From Cognatiyoonia koreensis (GTDB taxonomy: Bacteria > Pseudomonadota > Alphaproteobacteria > Rhodobacterales > Rhodobacteraceae): DNA of 64,000 bases. Location of the stretch: contig NZ_FOIZ01000001.1 in NCBI RefSeq assembly GCF_900109295.1, positions 992,001 to 1,056,000 on the forward strand, read 5' to 3'. The notes beneath the pieces are model-generated. The model searched no databases. It was not told the DNA's origin and was given only the letters and a program-made list of their open reading frames with translations. The position numbers and the translations under genes were made by a program. Of the stretch, positions 28,554-36,957 are shown in pieces (the first letter of the stretch is position 1; the number at the start of each line of letters is the position of its first letter).

Positions 28554-29192
28554 ATGATGCACGTTTTCACTCGATTGGAACGTTTGATTGACCGTCTTTG
28601 CGCCGGTGTCGCCATACTAGGTGGATTAGGGTTGGTTTTTGCGACTGTCGTAACCTGTGTCTCCATATGCGGTAAGCTTGTGCGGCGTGGAATTGATGGG
28701 ATTTTTGGGGCCTCAAACGCACCTGAAGTACTCGACTGGATCAATCCTATTCTAGGTGAAGAGGAACTTGTGCAATTTGGGGTTGGCTTTGCGCTTTTTG
28801 CTGCACTGCCCTATGTCATGTGGCATCGCGGGCACATCAAAGTCGATCTGTTTGAACGCTTTTTCAGCAGTCGTGTGAATCAAGTGCTTGATTTGATTGG
28901 CGATATCCTCCTGTTTTTGATTGCGTACCTTTTGATGACCCGCCAATGGTTTCTGATTTTCAAACCGGCGCGTCGGGATGATCCGCTTTGGGGCGAACTA
29001 TTCGTCACTGGACGTTGGGCTGAGATCTGGGATCGCTTGCGCGATAGTCAGGAGAGCCAGATTATCGGGATCAAGTTGTGGCCGACCTACGTTGTCGCTG
29101 AGACATTGACAGTTATCTTCTTCGTCGTGGCGTTGGCCTGTGTATGTCGCGGGTTTGGTAGGCTTGCAGGTAGATCGCCGCGCGATGCTTGA
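28554..29192 (+). CDS. dctQ: TRAP transporter small permease (DctQ type)
   Basis: A 212-residue membrane protein with four helices (about residues 17-40, 70-90, 104-123 and 180-200) and the typical HRGHIKVDLFERFFSSRVNQVLD amphipathic segment of DctQ. It has GAAGG upstream of tandem ATG codons at 28554 and 28557. Its stop (TGA at 29190-29192) lies inside the start of the large permease gene, so the two are translationally coupled. Confidence 0.9.
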   Translation: MMHVFTRLERLIDRLCAGVAILGGLGLVFATVVTCVSICGKLVRRGIDGIFGASNAPEVLDWINPILGEEELVQFGVGFALFAALPYVMWHRGHIKVDLFERFFSSRVNQVLDLIGDILLFLIAYLLMTRQWFLIFKPARRDDPLWGELFVTGRWAEIWDRLRDSQESQIIGIKLWPTYVVAETLTVIFFVVALACVCRGFGRLAGRSPRDA

Positions 29193-30528
29193 GCCATTCT
29201 TGTCAGATTTTCAGCTTGGCCTTCTGTCGTTTCCGGTCCTGCTTGCCCTTTTGTTTGCACGCATTCCACTGGCTGCAGCGATGCTCGTCGTTGGTTTATC
29301 GGGGAGCTATCTTGTTAACGGCAACATGTTGATGATGGACAACCAGTTGAAGACCTTTGCATATGGCACGCTGACGAACTATTCCTTGTCGATCATTCCC
29401 CTGTTCTTGTTGATGAGCGAGTTCGCCACACGCGGCGGCATGTCGCGTGCGCTCTTCAAGGCTGCAGAAGCCTGGCTTGGTCATCACAGAGGCGGGATTG
29501 CGATGGCTGCTGTGGGTGGGTCGGCTGGTTTCGGTGCAATCTGTGGCTCGTCACTGGCGACAGCATCGGCCATGGGAAAAGTTGCGCTACCAGAACTGCG
29601 AACTGCGGGATATTCAGGTTCGCTGGCGACCGGTGCTCTGGCGGCCGGCGGTACATTGGGCATTCTGATCCCACCCTCTGTCGTCCTTGTGGTCTATGCG
29701 ATCCTGGCAGAGGAAAATATCGAGAAGCTATTCACGGCGGCGTTCATTCCCGGGTTTCTTGCGATGGTCGGCTATTTCATCACGATCAGTATATACGCCC
29801 GGCTTGTTCCGAGTGCGGGCGGCGCGCTGCCCCGCCAGCCCTACAGTATCCGGTTCAAGGCTCTGCGAGACATCCTTCCTGTTGCTGTGATATTTCTTCT
29901 CGTGATTGGTGGTATCTACACAGGAGCATTTTCGCCGACCGCCGCAGCGGCCGTTGGCGTGGCAGGTACAGCTTTCGTTGCGTGGCGATCTGATCAGTTG
30001 ACGCTGTCGGCCACGACGGAAAGTTTGCTTGCGACCGGCAAAACCTCGGCGATGATCTTTTTCATCATTCTTGCTGCTGGGATCTTCAATGCGTTTCTCT
30101 CCTCTGCGTTCGTGCCGCAGACGCTTGCTGCCTATTTCCGCGAAGCTGATCTTAGCCCCTGGACAATTCTTGTCGGGATGCTGTTGCTTTATATTCTTCT
30201 TGGCACCGTGATGGACTCACTTGCCATGATTTTTTTGACGGTACCGATTTATGTACCGATCATTACCGGACTTGATTTCGGGATACCGCCTGCAGAGGTC
30301 GGTATCTGGTTTGGAATACTTGTATTGATGGCGGCCGAGATAGGGTTGATTACACCGCCTGTTGGCCTGAACCTGTTTGTTATTAACGCAATGGCAAGGG
30401 GCGTCACAATTGGTGAGACATATCGCGGTGCCCTGCCCTTCGTCCTGTCCGATCTGGTGCGCATCGCGCTTTTGGTTGCATTTCCGCCAATTACACTTTG
30501 GCTCGTCCGCGCATTCTACGGGGTGTAA
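29185..30528 (+). CDS. dctM: TRAP transporter large permease (DctM type)
   Basis: A 447-residue, 12-helix permease. ATG at 29185 overlaps the end of the DctQ gene by 8 bases and matches the usual DctM N-terminus (FQLGLLSFPVLLALLFARIPLAAAML). Signature regions include SIIPLFLLMSEFATRGGMSRALF, GFGAICGSSLATASAMGKVALPEL and GGTLGILIPPSVVLVVYAILAEE, plus GLITPPVGLNLFVINAM near the end. Together with the receptor and DctQ it makes a complete TRAP importer. Confidence 0.94.
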   Translation: MLEPFLSDFQLGLLSFPVLLALLFARIPLAAAMLVVGLSGSYLVNGNMLMMDNQLKTFAYGTLTNYSLSIIPLFLLMSEFATRGGMSRALFKAAEAWLGHHRGGIAMAAVGGSAGFGAICGSSLATASAMGKVALPELRTAGYSGSLATGALAAGGTLGILIPPSVVLVVYAILAEENIEKLFTAAFIPGFLAMVGYFITISIYARLVPSAGGALPRQPYSIRFKALRDILPVAVIFLLVIGGIYTGAFSPTAAAAVGVAGTAFVAWRSDQLTLSATTESLLATGKTSAMIFFIILAAGIFNAFLSSAFVPQTLAAYFREADLSPWTILVGMLLLYILLGTVMDSLAMIFLTVPIYVPIITGLDFGIPPAEVGIWFGILVLMAAEIGLITPPVGLNLFVINAMARGVTIGETYRGALPFVLSDLVRIALLVAFPPITLWLVRAFYGV

Positions 30529-30628
30529 ATCGCGGAAATGATGTGTTCAGGGCACCATCGAGGGTTGCAATTCGCGTTTTCAGCGGTTTTCAATATCCAC
30601 CTCAATTGGTTAATGATAAAGCGTTTCC

Positions 30629-31078
30629 ATGAGCTGCCACATCCTGATCCTGAATGGCCCAAACCTCAATTTACTGGGGACACGCCAACCTGAAGTCTAC
30701 GGAACGACGACATTGTCGGATATTCAGGACGCTTGCGAACGACAAGCCAAGGCGTTGGGCGTATCGGTCAGCTTTATGCAGTCCAACCATGAAGGTCAGC
30801 TTGTGGATGCAATCCACGCAGCACGTGGCACTCACCACGGGATTATCCTGAATGCCGGTGCTTACACGCACACATCAATTGCGCTGATGGATGCTGTCAG
30901 CTCGGTCGGAATACCGACGATCGAACTGCATCTTTCAAATGTGCATGCCCGTGAAGCATTCCGTCATAATTCCTATGTTGCCAAAGTCGCGCTTGGCGTG
31001 ATCGCGGGTTTTGGTGCTGGTGGCTATCCGTTGGCGCTGTCGGCGATGGTCGGTCATCTTGGATCTCAGTCGTCATGA
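30629..31078 (+). CDS. aroQ: type II 3-dehydroquinate dehydratase
   Basis: A 149-residue enzyme of the shikimate pathway converting 3-dehydroquinate to 3-dehydroshikimate. NGPNLNLLGTRQPEVYG contains the catalytic Arg19 and Tyr24; NAGAYTHTSIALMDA and ELHLSNVHAREAFRHNS carry the active-site Asn and His residues. Dodecameric type II enzymes have exactly this length. Its stop overlaps the start of a LuxR-type regulator (ATGA), an unusual partner. Confidence 0.96.
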   Translation: MSCHILILNGPNLNLLGTRQPEVYGTTTLSDIQDACERQAKALGVSVSFMQSNHEGQLVDAIHAARGTHHGIILNAGAYTHTSIALMDAVSSVGIPTIELHLSNVHAREAFRHNSYVAKVALGVIAGFGAGGYPLALSAMVGHLGSQSS

Positions 31079-31830
31079 GCCAGCTTACCGAACGTCTCAA
31101 TACACTGATCAGCGTTAAGACCGACGACGAACTATGGGACCATCACACGCGCTGGATGGCGGAGTATGGGTTTGATCGATTGATCTATGGATACACGCGC
31201 TATCGCACCTCTAGCTCATTGGGTGATCCGCAGGATTGGGTGATTTTGACGAACCACGCGCCCGATTACATGGAAACGTGGATCAACGAAGGTCACCATT
31301 TTCATGCGCCGATGGTCCGTTGGGCGCTGGAAAACAACGGTGCATGTAGTTGGCGCTGGATGGGCGAACTTGCCGCTGGCGGGATGTTGACGGAAGGCGA
31401 AAAGAAAGTCATCGCGTTCAATCGCGAACGTGATGTTATCGCCGGATATACCGTGAGCTTTCGGTCAGTGTCGGAACGCACGAAAGGTGCTATCGCGCTT
31501 ACAGCACGTCCTGGCCTGAGCCAAACCGATGTCGAGGCTATGTGGGCCGAGCATGGTGAAGAAATCACAATAATCAACAATGTCATGCACCTGAAACTTC
31601 TGACCCTGCCCTATTCGGGTGCGCGATCGCTGACAAAACGTCAGCGCGAGGTGCTGCAATGGGTTGGTGATGGCAAGACTACCCAAGACATTGCTGTCCT
31701 GCTTGGTCTGACGGCGGCAACTGTCGAAAAGCATCTGCGTCTTGCACGCGAAGCGCTGGACGTCGAAACGACAGCACAAGCCGTTTTAAAAGCTGCATTC
31801 TACAACCAGATGTTTGTGCTTGACGTCTAG
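31075..31830 (+). CDS. LuxR family transcriptional regulator (solo) with atypical ligand pocket
   Basis: A 251-residue regulator with an N-terminal autoinducer-binding-type domain (about residues 10-165) and a C-terminal GerE helix-turn-helix (about 185-245, with LTKRQREVLQWVGDGKTTQDIAVLLGLTAATVEKHLRLA). No luxI synthase gene is in the window, so it is a LuxR solo. By spacing, the acyl-homoserine-lactone contact residues of TraR (Trp57, Tyr61, Asp70, Pro71) correspond here to Tyr65, Trp69, Ala78 and Pro79, so the key Asp that contacts the lactone amide appears lost. It may bind another signal or none. Translation is coupled to aroQ by a 4-base overlap. Confidence 0.9.
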   Translation: MSQLTERLNTLISVKTDDELWDHHTRWMAEYGFDRLIYGYTRYRTSSSLGDPQDWVILTNHAPDYMETWINEGHHFHAPMVRWALENNGACSWRWMGELAAGGMLTEGEKKVIAFNRERDVIAGYTVSFRSVSERTKGAIALTARPGLSQTDVEAMWAEHGEEITIINNVMHLKLLTLPYSGARSLTKRQREVLQWVGDGKTTQDIAVLLGLTAATVEKHLRLAREALDVETTAQAVLKAAFYNQMFVLDV

Positions 31831-31936
31831 ACCGCATTCTTCTTCTTGACGCGTTCCAAGGGGAACTTTCAGACATCGGCATCAAAGGTCGGGATTCCCT
31901 TACTTTCCTGACGTAAGGTTAATTGGCAATCTGACC

Positions 31937-32147
31937 CTGTTCCGTGAGTGGTGGCCTTAGGCCTGGGAACAGCGGATCGGAACCCTTGCGATTTCAAGGC
32001 AAGCCGGTCCGCGCTATCACCCAAAGGGCTAAGCCCCTTTCTGGTGGTAAAAAGTGAGTGGTACGTGCGCCTGTCCCCATCCCATTGGTCGCGCACGGCT
32101 TTTAAGTCGGCATCGCGTTTCTCCCGAACGCGGTGCCGTTCTTATTG
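31937..32147 (+). ncRNA. candidate structured RNA: five successive strong hairpins
   Basis: The 412-base gap between the LuxR gene and tsf contains no convincing gene. It holds hairpins with arms 31937-31943/31966-31972 (7 bp), 31972-31980/32004-32012 (9 bp, enclosing a further 5-bp helix), 32015-32021/32043-32049 (7 bp, enclosing AAAGGG/CCCTTT), 32064-32070/32091-32097 (7 bp) and 32109-32119/32127-32137 (11 bp, then GTTCTTATT). The second, third and fifth each contain exactly one non-Watson-Crick pair, and all three are U-G on the plus strand, which would be C-A mismatches on the other. The motif GTGAGTGGT occurs twice, at 31944 and 32054, in predicted loop or linker. I recognise no known RNA family. 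Ends are approximate. Confidence 0.5.
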
Positions 32148-32187
32148 CGGTCTATCAAAAGTTCGAGAGCCAAAAAGTTGCCGGCAT

Positions 32188-32218
32188 AAAAAAAGGCCCG
32201 TCAGGATACTGACGGGCC
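32188..32218 (-). terminator. Rho-independent terminator after tsf
   Basis: GGCCCGTCAG (32195-32204) pairs perfectly with CTGACGGGCC (32209-32218) with a 4-base loop. On the minus strand the stem is followed by seven T residues (complement of A at 32188-32194). It lies 25 bases beyond the tsf stop and ends the rpsB-tsf transcript. Confidence 0.93.
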
Positions 32219-32242
32219 GTAAGGTTCATTCTAAGGCTTTGA

Positions 32243-33115
32243 TCAGCTGTTCAGCTTGGCCACTTCAGCAGCAAAATCTTCTTCTGCCTTCTCAATGCCT
32301 TCGCCCTTTTCAAGACGGACATAACCAGTGATTTCTACACCTGCTTCTTTCGCGGCTTCACCGACAGTGACGTCCGGGTTCACGACGAACTGCTGATTCA
32401 CGAGCGTGACTTCGGCCATGTATTTCTTCATCCGGCCAACGATCATCTTTTCGATAACCGCTTCGGGTTTGCCGGATTCACGGGCGATGTCCATCTGGAC
32501 TTGCTTTTCCTTTTCGATGACCGCGTCATCAAGTTCGGCTTCGTTCAATGCAGCCGGGTTCGTTGCAGCAATGTGCATTGCAACCTGACGACCGAACGCC
32601 GCGTTTTCGCCGGAAAGTGCCACCAGAACACCGATGTTGCCCATGTCGGTCGCAGCAGCGTTGTGGACGTAGGACACGACTGATGCGCCTTCGACCATTG
32701 CCATGCGACGTACGCCCATGTTTTCGCCGATAACCGCGACTGCGTCAGTCACTGTCTGCTCGACGGTCTTGCCGTTCATATCGGCGGCTTTCAGGGCTTC
32801 GGTGCTATCAACGGTCAGCGCAACCTTGGCAATTCCCGCAACCATTTTCTGGAAGTCAGCGTTCTTGCCAACGAAGTCAGTTTCTGAGTTAACCTCGACT
32901 GCGACGCCCTTCCCGCCTTCGACCGCGACGGCCACAAGACCCTCAGCCGCCGTCCGACCAGCTTTTTTGGCGGCTTTTGCGAGGCCCTTGGTACGCAGCC
33001 AGTCGACCGCGGCTTCCATGTTGCCATCGTTTTCTGTCAGGGCCTTTTTGGCGTCCATCATGCCTGCGCCCGTGCTGTCGCGCAGTTCTTTCACCATTGC
33101 AGCGGTGATTGCCAT
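32243..33115 (-). CDS. tsf: translation elongation factor Ts
   Basis: A 290-residue guanine nucleotide exchange factor for EF-Tu. The N-terminal UBA-like domain ([44 protein letters not shown]) and the TDFVGKN motif of the EF-Tu contact region are intact. The start at 33115 is chosen for its TAGGAG site; the 21 extra codons upstream have no support. It follows rpsB by 81 bases on the same strand and is terminated by the hairpin beyond its stop. Confidence 0.97.
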   Translation of the reverse strand: MAITAAMVKELRDSTGAGMMDAKKALTENDGNMEAAVDWLRTKGLAKAAKKAGRTAAEGLVAVAVEGGKGVAVEVNSETDFVGKNADFQKMVAGIAKVALTVDSTEALKAADMNGKTVEQTVTDAVAVIGENMGVRRMAMVEGASVVSYVHNAAATDMGNIGVLVALSGENAAFGRQVAMHIAATNPAALNEAELDDAVIEKEKQVQMDIARESGKPEAVIEKMIVGRMKKYMAEVTLVNQQFVVNPDVTVGEAAKEAGVEITGYVRLEKGEGIEKAEEDFAAEVAKLNS

Positions 33116-33196
33116 GTTACTTCTCCTAAGCGGAATAATAGGGGTGGCGAGGCAAGGATGGCCCCTGCCCCGTTTCAAATCTTGAAAGCGAAGTGC

Positions 33197-33976
33197 TTAC
33201 TCGGCTGTTGCTTCTGCAGCGGCTTCTTCGGCGACAGCTTCTTCAGCCATCTCTTCCATTTCGCCCAGATCAATACCTGCAGCGCCCATCTGTGCTTGCA
33301 TCCCGTCAAGCGCTGCACGCGCAGCAAGATCTGTATAGAGTGCAATTGCGCGAGCAGCGTCGTCGTTGCCGGGAATGACGTAGTCAACGCCAGCTGGCGA
33401 GCAGTTTGTATCAACGACAGCAACGACTGGAATGCCGAGCTTTTTCGCTTCTGCGATGGCGAGGTCTTCCTTGTTGACGTCGATGACAAAGAGAAGGTCA
33501 GGCACACCACCCATTTCGCGGATGCCGCCCAGCGAAGCTTGCAGTTTGCCCTGCTCACGCTCCATGCCCAGACGCTCTTTCTTGGTCAGACCGGCAAAGC
33601 CGTTTTCGGCGGCTTCGTCGATTGCCTTCAGGCGGCTGATGGATTGTGAAACAGTTTGCCAGTTGGTGAGCGTGCCGCCAAGCCAACGGTGGTTCATGAA
33701 AAACTGTGCCGATTTCTCGGCAGCTTCTGCGATCGGCTTTTGTGCCTGACGCTTCGTTCCGACGAACAGAACGCGACCACCTTTTGCGACAGTGTCGCGG
33801 ATGACCTGCAAAGCCTGGTCAAGCATTGGAACTGTCTGTGTCAGGTCCATGATATGGATGCCGTTGCGGCTGCCGTAAATGTAGTTTTGCATCTTTGGGT
33901 TCCAGCGCGCTGTCTGGTGGCCAAAGTGAACGCCAGCTTCAAGCAGCTGACGCATGGAGAACTCAGGAAGAGCCAT
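33197..33976 (-). CDS. rpsB: 30S ribosomal protein S2
   Basis: A 259-residue ribosomal protein beginning [21 protein letters not shown], with [33 protein letters not shown] and [19 protein letters not shown], all universally conserved in S2. The C-terminal tail is rich in Ala and Glu, as in other alphaproteobacteria. It is first of the rpsB-tsf operon. Confidence 0.97.
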   Translation of the reverse strand: MALPEFSMRQLLEAGVHFGHQTARWNPKMQNYIYGSRNGIHIMDLTQTVPMLDQALQVIRDTVAKGGRVLFVGTKRQAQKPIAEAAEKSAQFFMNHRWLGGTLTNWQTVSQSISRLKAIDEAAENGFAGLTKKERLGMEREQGKLQASLGGIREMGGVPDLLFVIDVNKEDLAIAEAKKLGIPVVAVVDTNCSPAGVDYVIPGNDDAARAIALYTDLAARAALDGMQAQMGAAGIDLGEMEEMAEEAVAEEAAAEATAE

Positions 33977-34100
33977 GTGTCCGTATCCTTTTCCGGTTTC
34001 AAGCCTCAGCGGGGGTATCAGACCTGATGGTCCAACCGGTGGATGCTTTGGGATTTCTCCCCATTACACCCGCCCCCGCCTGCGGGATTAAGTGCGTGGC
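33977..34100 (-). promoter_or_regulatory. rpsB 5' leader, possibly structured
   Basis: The roughly 160 bases upstream of rpsB hold no gene. On the minus strand GGGA-GAAA-TCCC makes a small tetraloop hairpin, and a CCGGTT segment can pair with AACCGG close to the ribosome binding site AAAGGA. S2 genes are often autoregulated through their leaders, so such a structure could serve translational feedback; this is inference and the boundaries are approximate. Confidence 0.3.
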
Positions 34101-34138
34101 GTATAGGATGAGAAAACCGGTCGCGCAAGCCCGTTTTG

Positions 34139-34705
34139 TCAGGGCTTGCGCAAAAGGTGCCAGCTCTTTGTGGGGGTGTCCCAGTTAATCTTGATCGCGG
34201 GCACCACAGCGGCTTCGTGAAAGCCGTGCTGCTCCAGAAACTTGCGCGCTGCGATGTTATGATCGCTGGTGATCAGTGACAGGCCCCGCGGCCCGGGTCT
34301 TTGCTCTTCGCGGTCCAGCAAGGCGTGTGCTACGCCCGTTTTGCGATAGATCGGATACGTCGACAGCATACTGACATAGCGGGTTTCGAGTGCTTCGTTT
34401 TCAAGCATAACCATTGGCCGGAACATCGGATGCGTCTGTTCGCTGATCACTTCGGGCGTGTCGCCGTTGATGTAGGAAATCGCAAGGCCTGCAATTTTTC
34501 CGTCACATTCCGCGATTGTCGCATGTTTGTAGGAAAACACGCCGGTCTCACGCTTGGCCCGTTCCGCGCCGACGTCAATTGCGGTTTGGCCATGTTCTGC
34601 TGTGCTTGCCCAGATGGCACTGGGAAAGCCATCACCTGCAATATCCGCGAGTTCGGCGATATGAATGGCGTCTTCCGGCGCAGCCGGGCGCAATGTGATT
34701 GTCAT
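34139..34705 (-). CDS. GNAT family N-acetyltransferase
   Basis: A 188-residue protein beginning MTITLRPAAPEDAIHIAELADIAGDG, a typical GNAT N-terminus. The acetyl-CoA-binding region is degenerate: YPIYRKTGVAHALLDREE replaces the usual R/QxxGxG/A loop, followed by LSLITSDHNIAARKFLEQHGF, the conserved beta5-alpha4 part. The start at 34705 has AAGGGAACGG upstream. Substrate unknown. It lies upstream of rpsB on the same strand but is probably a separate unit. Confidence 0.85.
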   Translation of the reverse strand: MTITLRPAAPEDAIHIAELADIAGDGFPSAIWASTAEHGQTAIDVGAERAKRETGVFSYKHATIAECDGKIAGLAISYINGDTPEVISEQTHPMFRPMVMLENEALETRYVSMLSTYPIYRKTGVAHALLDREEQRPGPRGLSLITSDHNIAARKFLEQHGFHEAAVVPAIKINWDTPTKSWHLLRKP

Positions 34706-34807
34706 GAACCGTTCCCTTTTCGGTGCATCTTCATGGATATTGCCATGCAACCCCAACGGGCAAGGTAAGGTATCCCATACTTTCGGCCGAGACCGGTATG
34801 ATTCCGC

Positions 34808-36136
34808 CTAGAGAAACACGCGTTCTACACACCAATATGCAGCGACAACGGCAATCAGCACCGAGCCAGGCATCGCCACGATTTCACGGTATCCATCAAA
34901 GCGTGGGACTGATGCCGACACCGCAGACAGTCCAAGCAGGATCGCAACGATCGCGATGAGCGGGATCAGGTCCGGCAGAAGTCCCGTTCCGGAAAGCGGT
35001 ATCATCAGGAGGAACACAGCCGCCATGGCAACCAGATAGGCGACAGCCATGGGGATGTTCGCATCTCCGCCTTTGCTGTTGTCGATCGCTTTTGTGACAC
35101 ACAGGAAAGCGACGGCAATAACAGCGAGCTGTCCAATTTCAACACCGATATTGAAGCCGATGAGCGCCGGGATGAAACTATTTTCTGGCAGGCCAAATTC
35201 GGCCAGCACCGAGGCGAAGCCAAGTCCGTGCAGCAAACCAAATCCAAAGATGACTGCCGGGCGCCAACGTGACAATCCGTCGGTAAAGATGTTTTCGACT
35301 GCGACATAGACAATTGACAGCGCGATCAGCGGCTCGACGATAGATCCGGGGATGTTGACCCAGCCCAATGCTGCCAGCGCCAGTGTGATCGTGTGCGCAA
35401 GTGTGAAGGCAGAGATCTGCCAAATCAGAGGCCGCATGCGTGTGGATAAAAAGAACAGGCCCAAAACGAACAGAATATGGTCCAGCCCCTTTGGAACGAT
35501 GTGGTCAAAACCTACCGGGATGTATTCTATGAATGTTGCCAATCCGCTTGCCTGATCGCCACCAGTCAATGAAAAGGCAGGTGTTGAAGCCCCGGCTTCA
35601 AGATAGTCGGTATAAGCCGCATCCACGCCCATCTGACGGAAGACAAGGACACCGTATTCGGATGCCCAACCAACGCTGACAGTGTCTGCGCCTTCGGGCA
35701 GTGCAGCTGTAAATTGCAGATCAGATGTGCGGATATTGTCCACGTCACCCACCTCGGGCACCGAAACCGAGGCTAAGGTCAGCGGAACTGGCGTTCCATC
35801 CACGAGAACGTCGATATTTTCTGCCATCGTAGGCCAGAAATCAGTAAATGCGGCTTCGAGCGCTGCTGGATCCTGTGCGCGAAGATCATCGTAGACCGCC
35901 GCTTGCGGGGCATCGTTCGTGTCCGTGAAACTGGTCAGGTCGATACCGGACAACAGGCTTTCAACGTTAAGCCTGATGTCAAATACAAGCTGGTCACCTT
36001 CTTTGGTCATATCCGCTATCGCTGGCAAAGTTTCGTGCGCGGCAGCCGTTGACACAAGCGTGATCCAGACCAGCAAGACGGTTGACATCAACTTTAGAAG
36101 GGCCACCCTAGTCGCTGACAAAAAGGATACTGACAT
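34808..36136 (-). CDS. HupE/UreJ-like membrane protein with N-terminal periplasmic domain
   Basis: A product of about 442 residues. A signal peptide ends at STAAA, so the mature protein begins AHETLP. A periplasmic domain of about 190 residues is followed by seven or eight helices carrying the HupE/UreJ features VPKGLDHILFVLGLFFLS, ISAFTLAHTITLALAALG and FGFGLLHGLGFASVLAEFGLP, with His and Asp residues in the membrane that are thought to bind nickel or another metal. Start is uncertain: ATG 36136 overlaps the divergent gene by 2 bases, and ATG 36088 would shorten the signal peptide. Related proteins accompany hydrogenase or urease loci, but none are seen here, so the metal or role is open. 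Confidence 0.85.
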   Translation of the reverse strand: MSVSFLSATRVALLKLMSTVLLVWITLVSTAAAHETLPAIADMTKEGDQLVFDIRLNVESLLSGIDLTSFTDTNDAPQAAVYDDLRAQDPAALEAAFTDFWPTMAENIDVLVDGTPVPLTLASVSVPEVGDVDNIRTSDLQFTAALPEGADTVSVGWASEYGVLVFRQMGVDAAYTDYLEAGASTPAFSLTGGDQASGLATFIEYIPVGFDHIVPKGLDHILFVLGLFFLSTRMRPLIWQISAFTLAHTITLALAALGWVNIPGSIVEPLIALSIVYVAVENIFTDGLSRWRPAVIFGFGLLHGLGFASVLAEFGLPENSFIPALIGFNIGVEIGQLAVIAVAFLCVTKAIDNSKGGDANIPMAVAYLVAMAAVFLLMIPLSGTGLLPDLIPLIAIVAILLGLSAVSASVPRFDGYREIVAMPGSVLIAVVAAYWCVERVFL

Positions 36137-36932
36137 GCGCACACTCTCTTTCGTTCTGGCCCTACTGGGAGGGCCTGCCCTCGCTCATGAATTCTGGATC
36201 GAACCGGGCGATTACACGATTGGCGTGCAAACTATGATTCAGGGCGACCTTGTCAATGGCCAAGATTTTCAAGGCGGTAGGCAACCCTATCTCACGCAGC
36301 GATTTGTACGCTTCCAGATGTTTTCCGATGGGCGGCTTGCCCCCGTCGGTGGCAGAAATGGTGACAATCCGGCTGTGAACGTCGCACCCCTTGGCGAAGG
36401 GCTCCATGTGCTGAGTTATCAAAGCACACCTGCGACGCTTGACTATGAAAGCTGGGAAAAGTTTCAGAATTTCATCGATCATAAGGGGTTTGGAGACGTC
36501 CGCACACGGCATGACGCGCGCGGACTACCCGATAGCGGATTTGTGGAAGTCTACACGCGATATTCGAAAAGCCTTGTCGGTGTCGGTTCTGCCGGTGGAT
36601 CGGATGTTCGTACCGGATTGGAGACCGAAATTGTCGCCATGACGAACCCTTATACCGACTCACTATCAAGCGGCATGCAGTTCCAGTTGTTCTATGGTAA
36701 TGCGCCACGGGCCAATGCCCGCTTCGAGGTTTTTGAAAAGGCCCCGAACGGTGCCGTGAACGTCACCTTTTACCAGACCGACGGCAATGGCCGCGTTGCG
36801 GTGCCCGTGAAGTCGGGTCATTCCTACATGGCTGATGCAGTGGTCTTGCGCGAACCCTCTGCGGCGCTGGCGGCCAATACTGGTGCGGTGTGGGAAACCC
36901 TCTGGGCAAATATCACTTGGGCTGTCCCCTAG
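36135..36932 (+). CDS. DUF4198-type periplasmic protein
   Basis: A 265-residue exported protein. The ATG at 36135 follows AAAAAGGA and gives a short signal peptide (MRTLSFVLALLGGPALA) cleaved before HEFWIEPGDYTIG. The mature chain keeps the DUF4198/NikK-like pattern: an N-terminal HEFW, a central VYTRYSKSLVGVG, and a C-terminal domain with VTFYQTDGNGRVAVPV and SGHSYMADAVVLRE. Members of this family accompany nickel/cobalt or other metal uptake systems. It is head to head with the HupE-like gene, whose mature N-terminus is also AHE. Confidence 0.8.
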   Translation: MRTLSFVLALLGGPALAHEFWIEPGDYTIGVQTMIQGDLVNGQDFQGGRQPYLTQRFVRFQMFSDGRLAPVGGRNGDNPAVNVAPLGEGLHVLSYQSTPATLDYESWEKFQNFIDHKGFGDVRTRHDARGLPDSGFVEVYTRYSKSLVGVGSAGGSDVRTGLETEIVAMTNPYTDSLSSGMQFQLFYGNAPRANARFEVFEKAPNGAVNVTFYQTDGNGRVAVPVKSGHSYMADAVVLREPSAALAANTGAVWETLWANITWAVP

Positions 36933-36957
36933 GTCCGCCATGGCCTAGAACGGTGCG

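Noticed and set aside
31972..32012. Possible tRNA or tRNA-like gene around the second hairpin
   Set aside because: The inner loop sizes do not fit a 7-base anticodon loop, there is no acceptor stem plus T-arm at the right distance, and no CCA.
32195..32218. The tsf-side hairpin as a sixth member of the hairpin array
   Set aside because: It is a perfect terminator for minus-strand tsf (seven T residues on that strand), so it is explained separately.
30529..32242. A luxI-type autoinducer synthase gene near the LuxR regulator
   Set aside because: No open frame of about 200 residues with synthase motifs exists around it; it is treated as a solo.
31948..32331. A plus-strand 127-residue and a minus-strand 75-residue open frame in the gap after the LuxR gene
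   Set aside because: Both run through the hairpin array; the first also continues into tsf on the other strand. They lack ribosome binding sites, have skewed composition, and are explained by structured non-coding DNA.
36088..36136. A frameshift or fusion at the HupE/DUF4198 junction
   Set aside because: Both genes have complete signal peptides and stops; the overlap only reflects an uncertain start choice.
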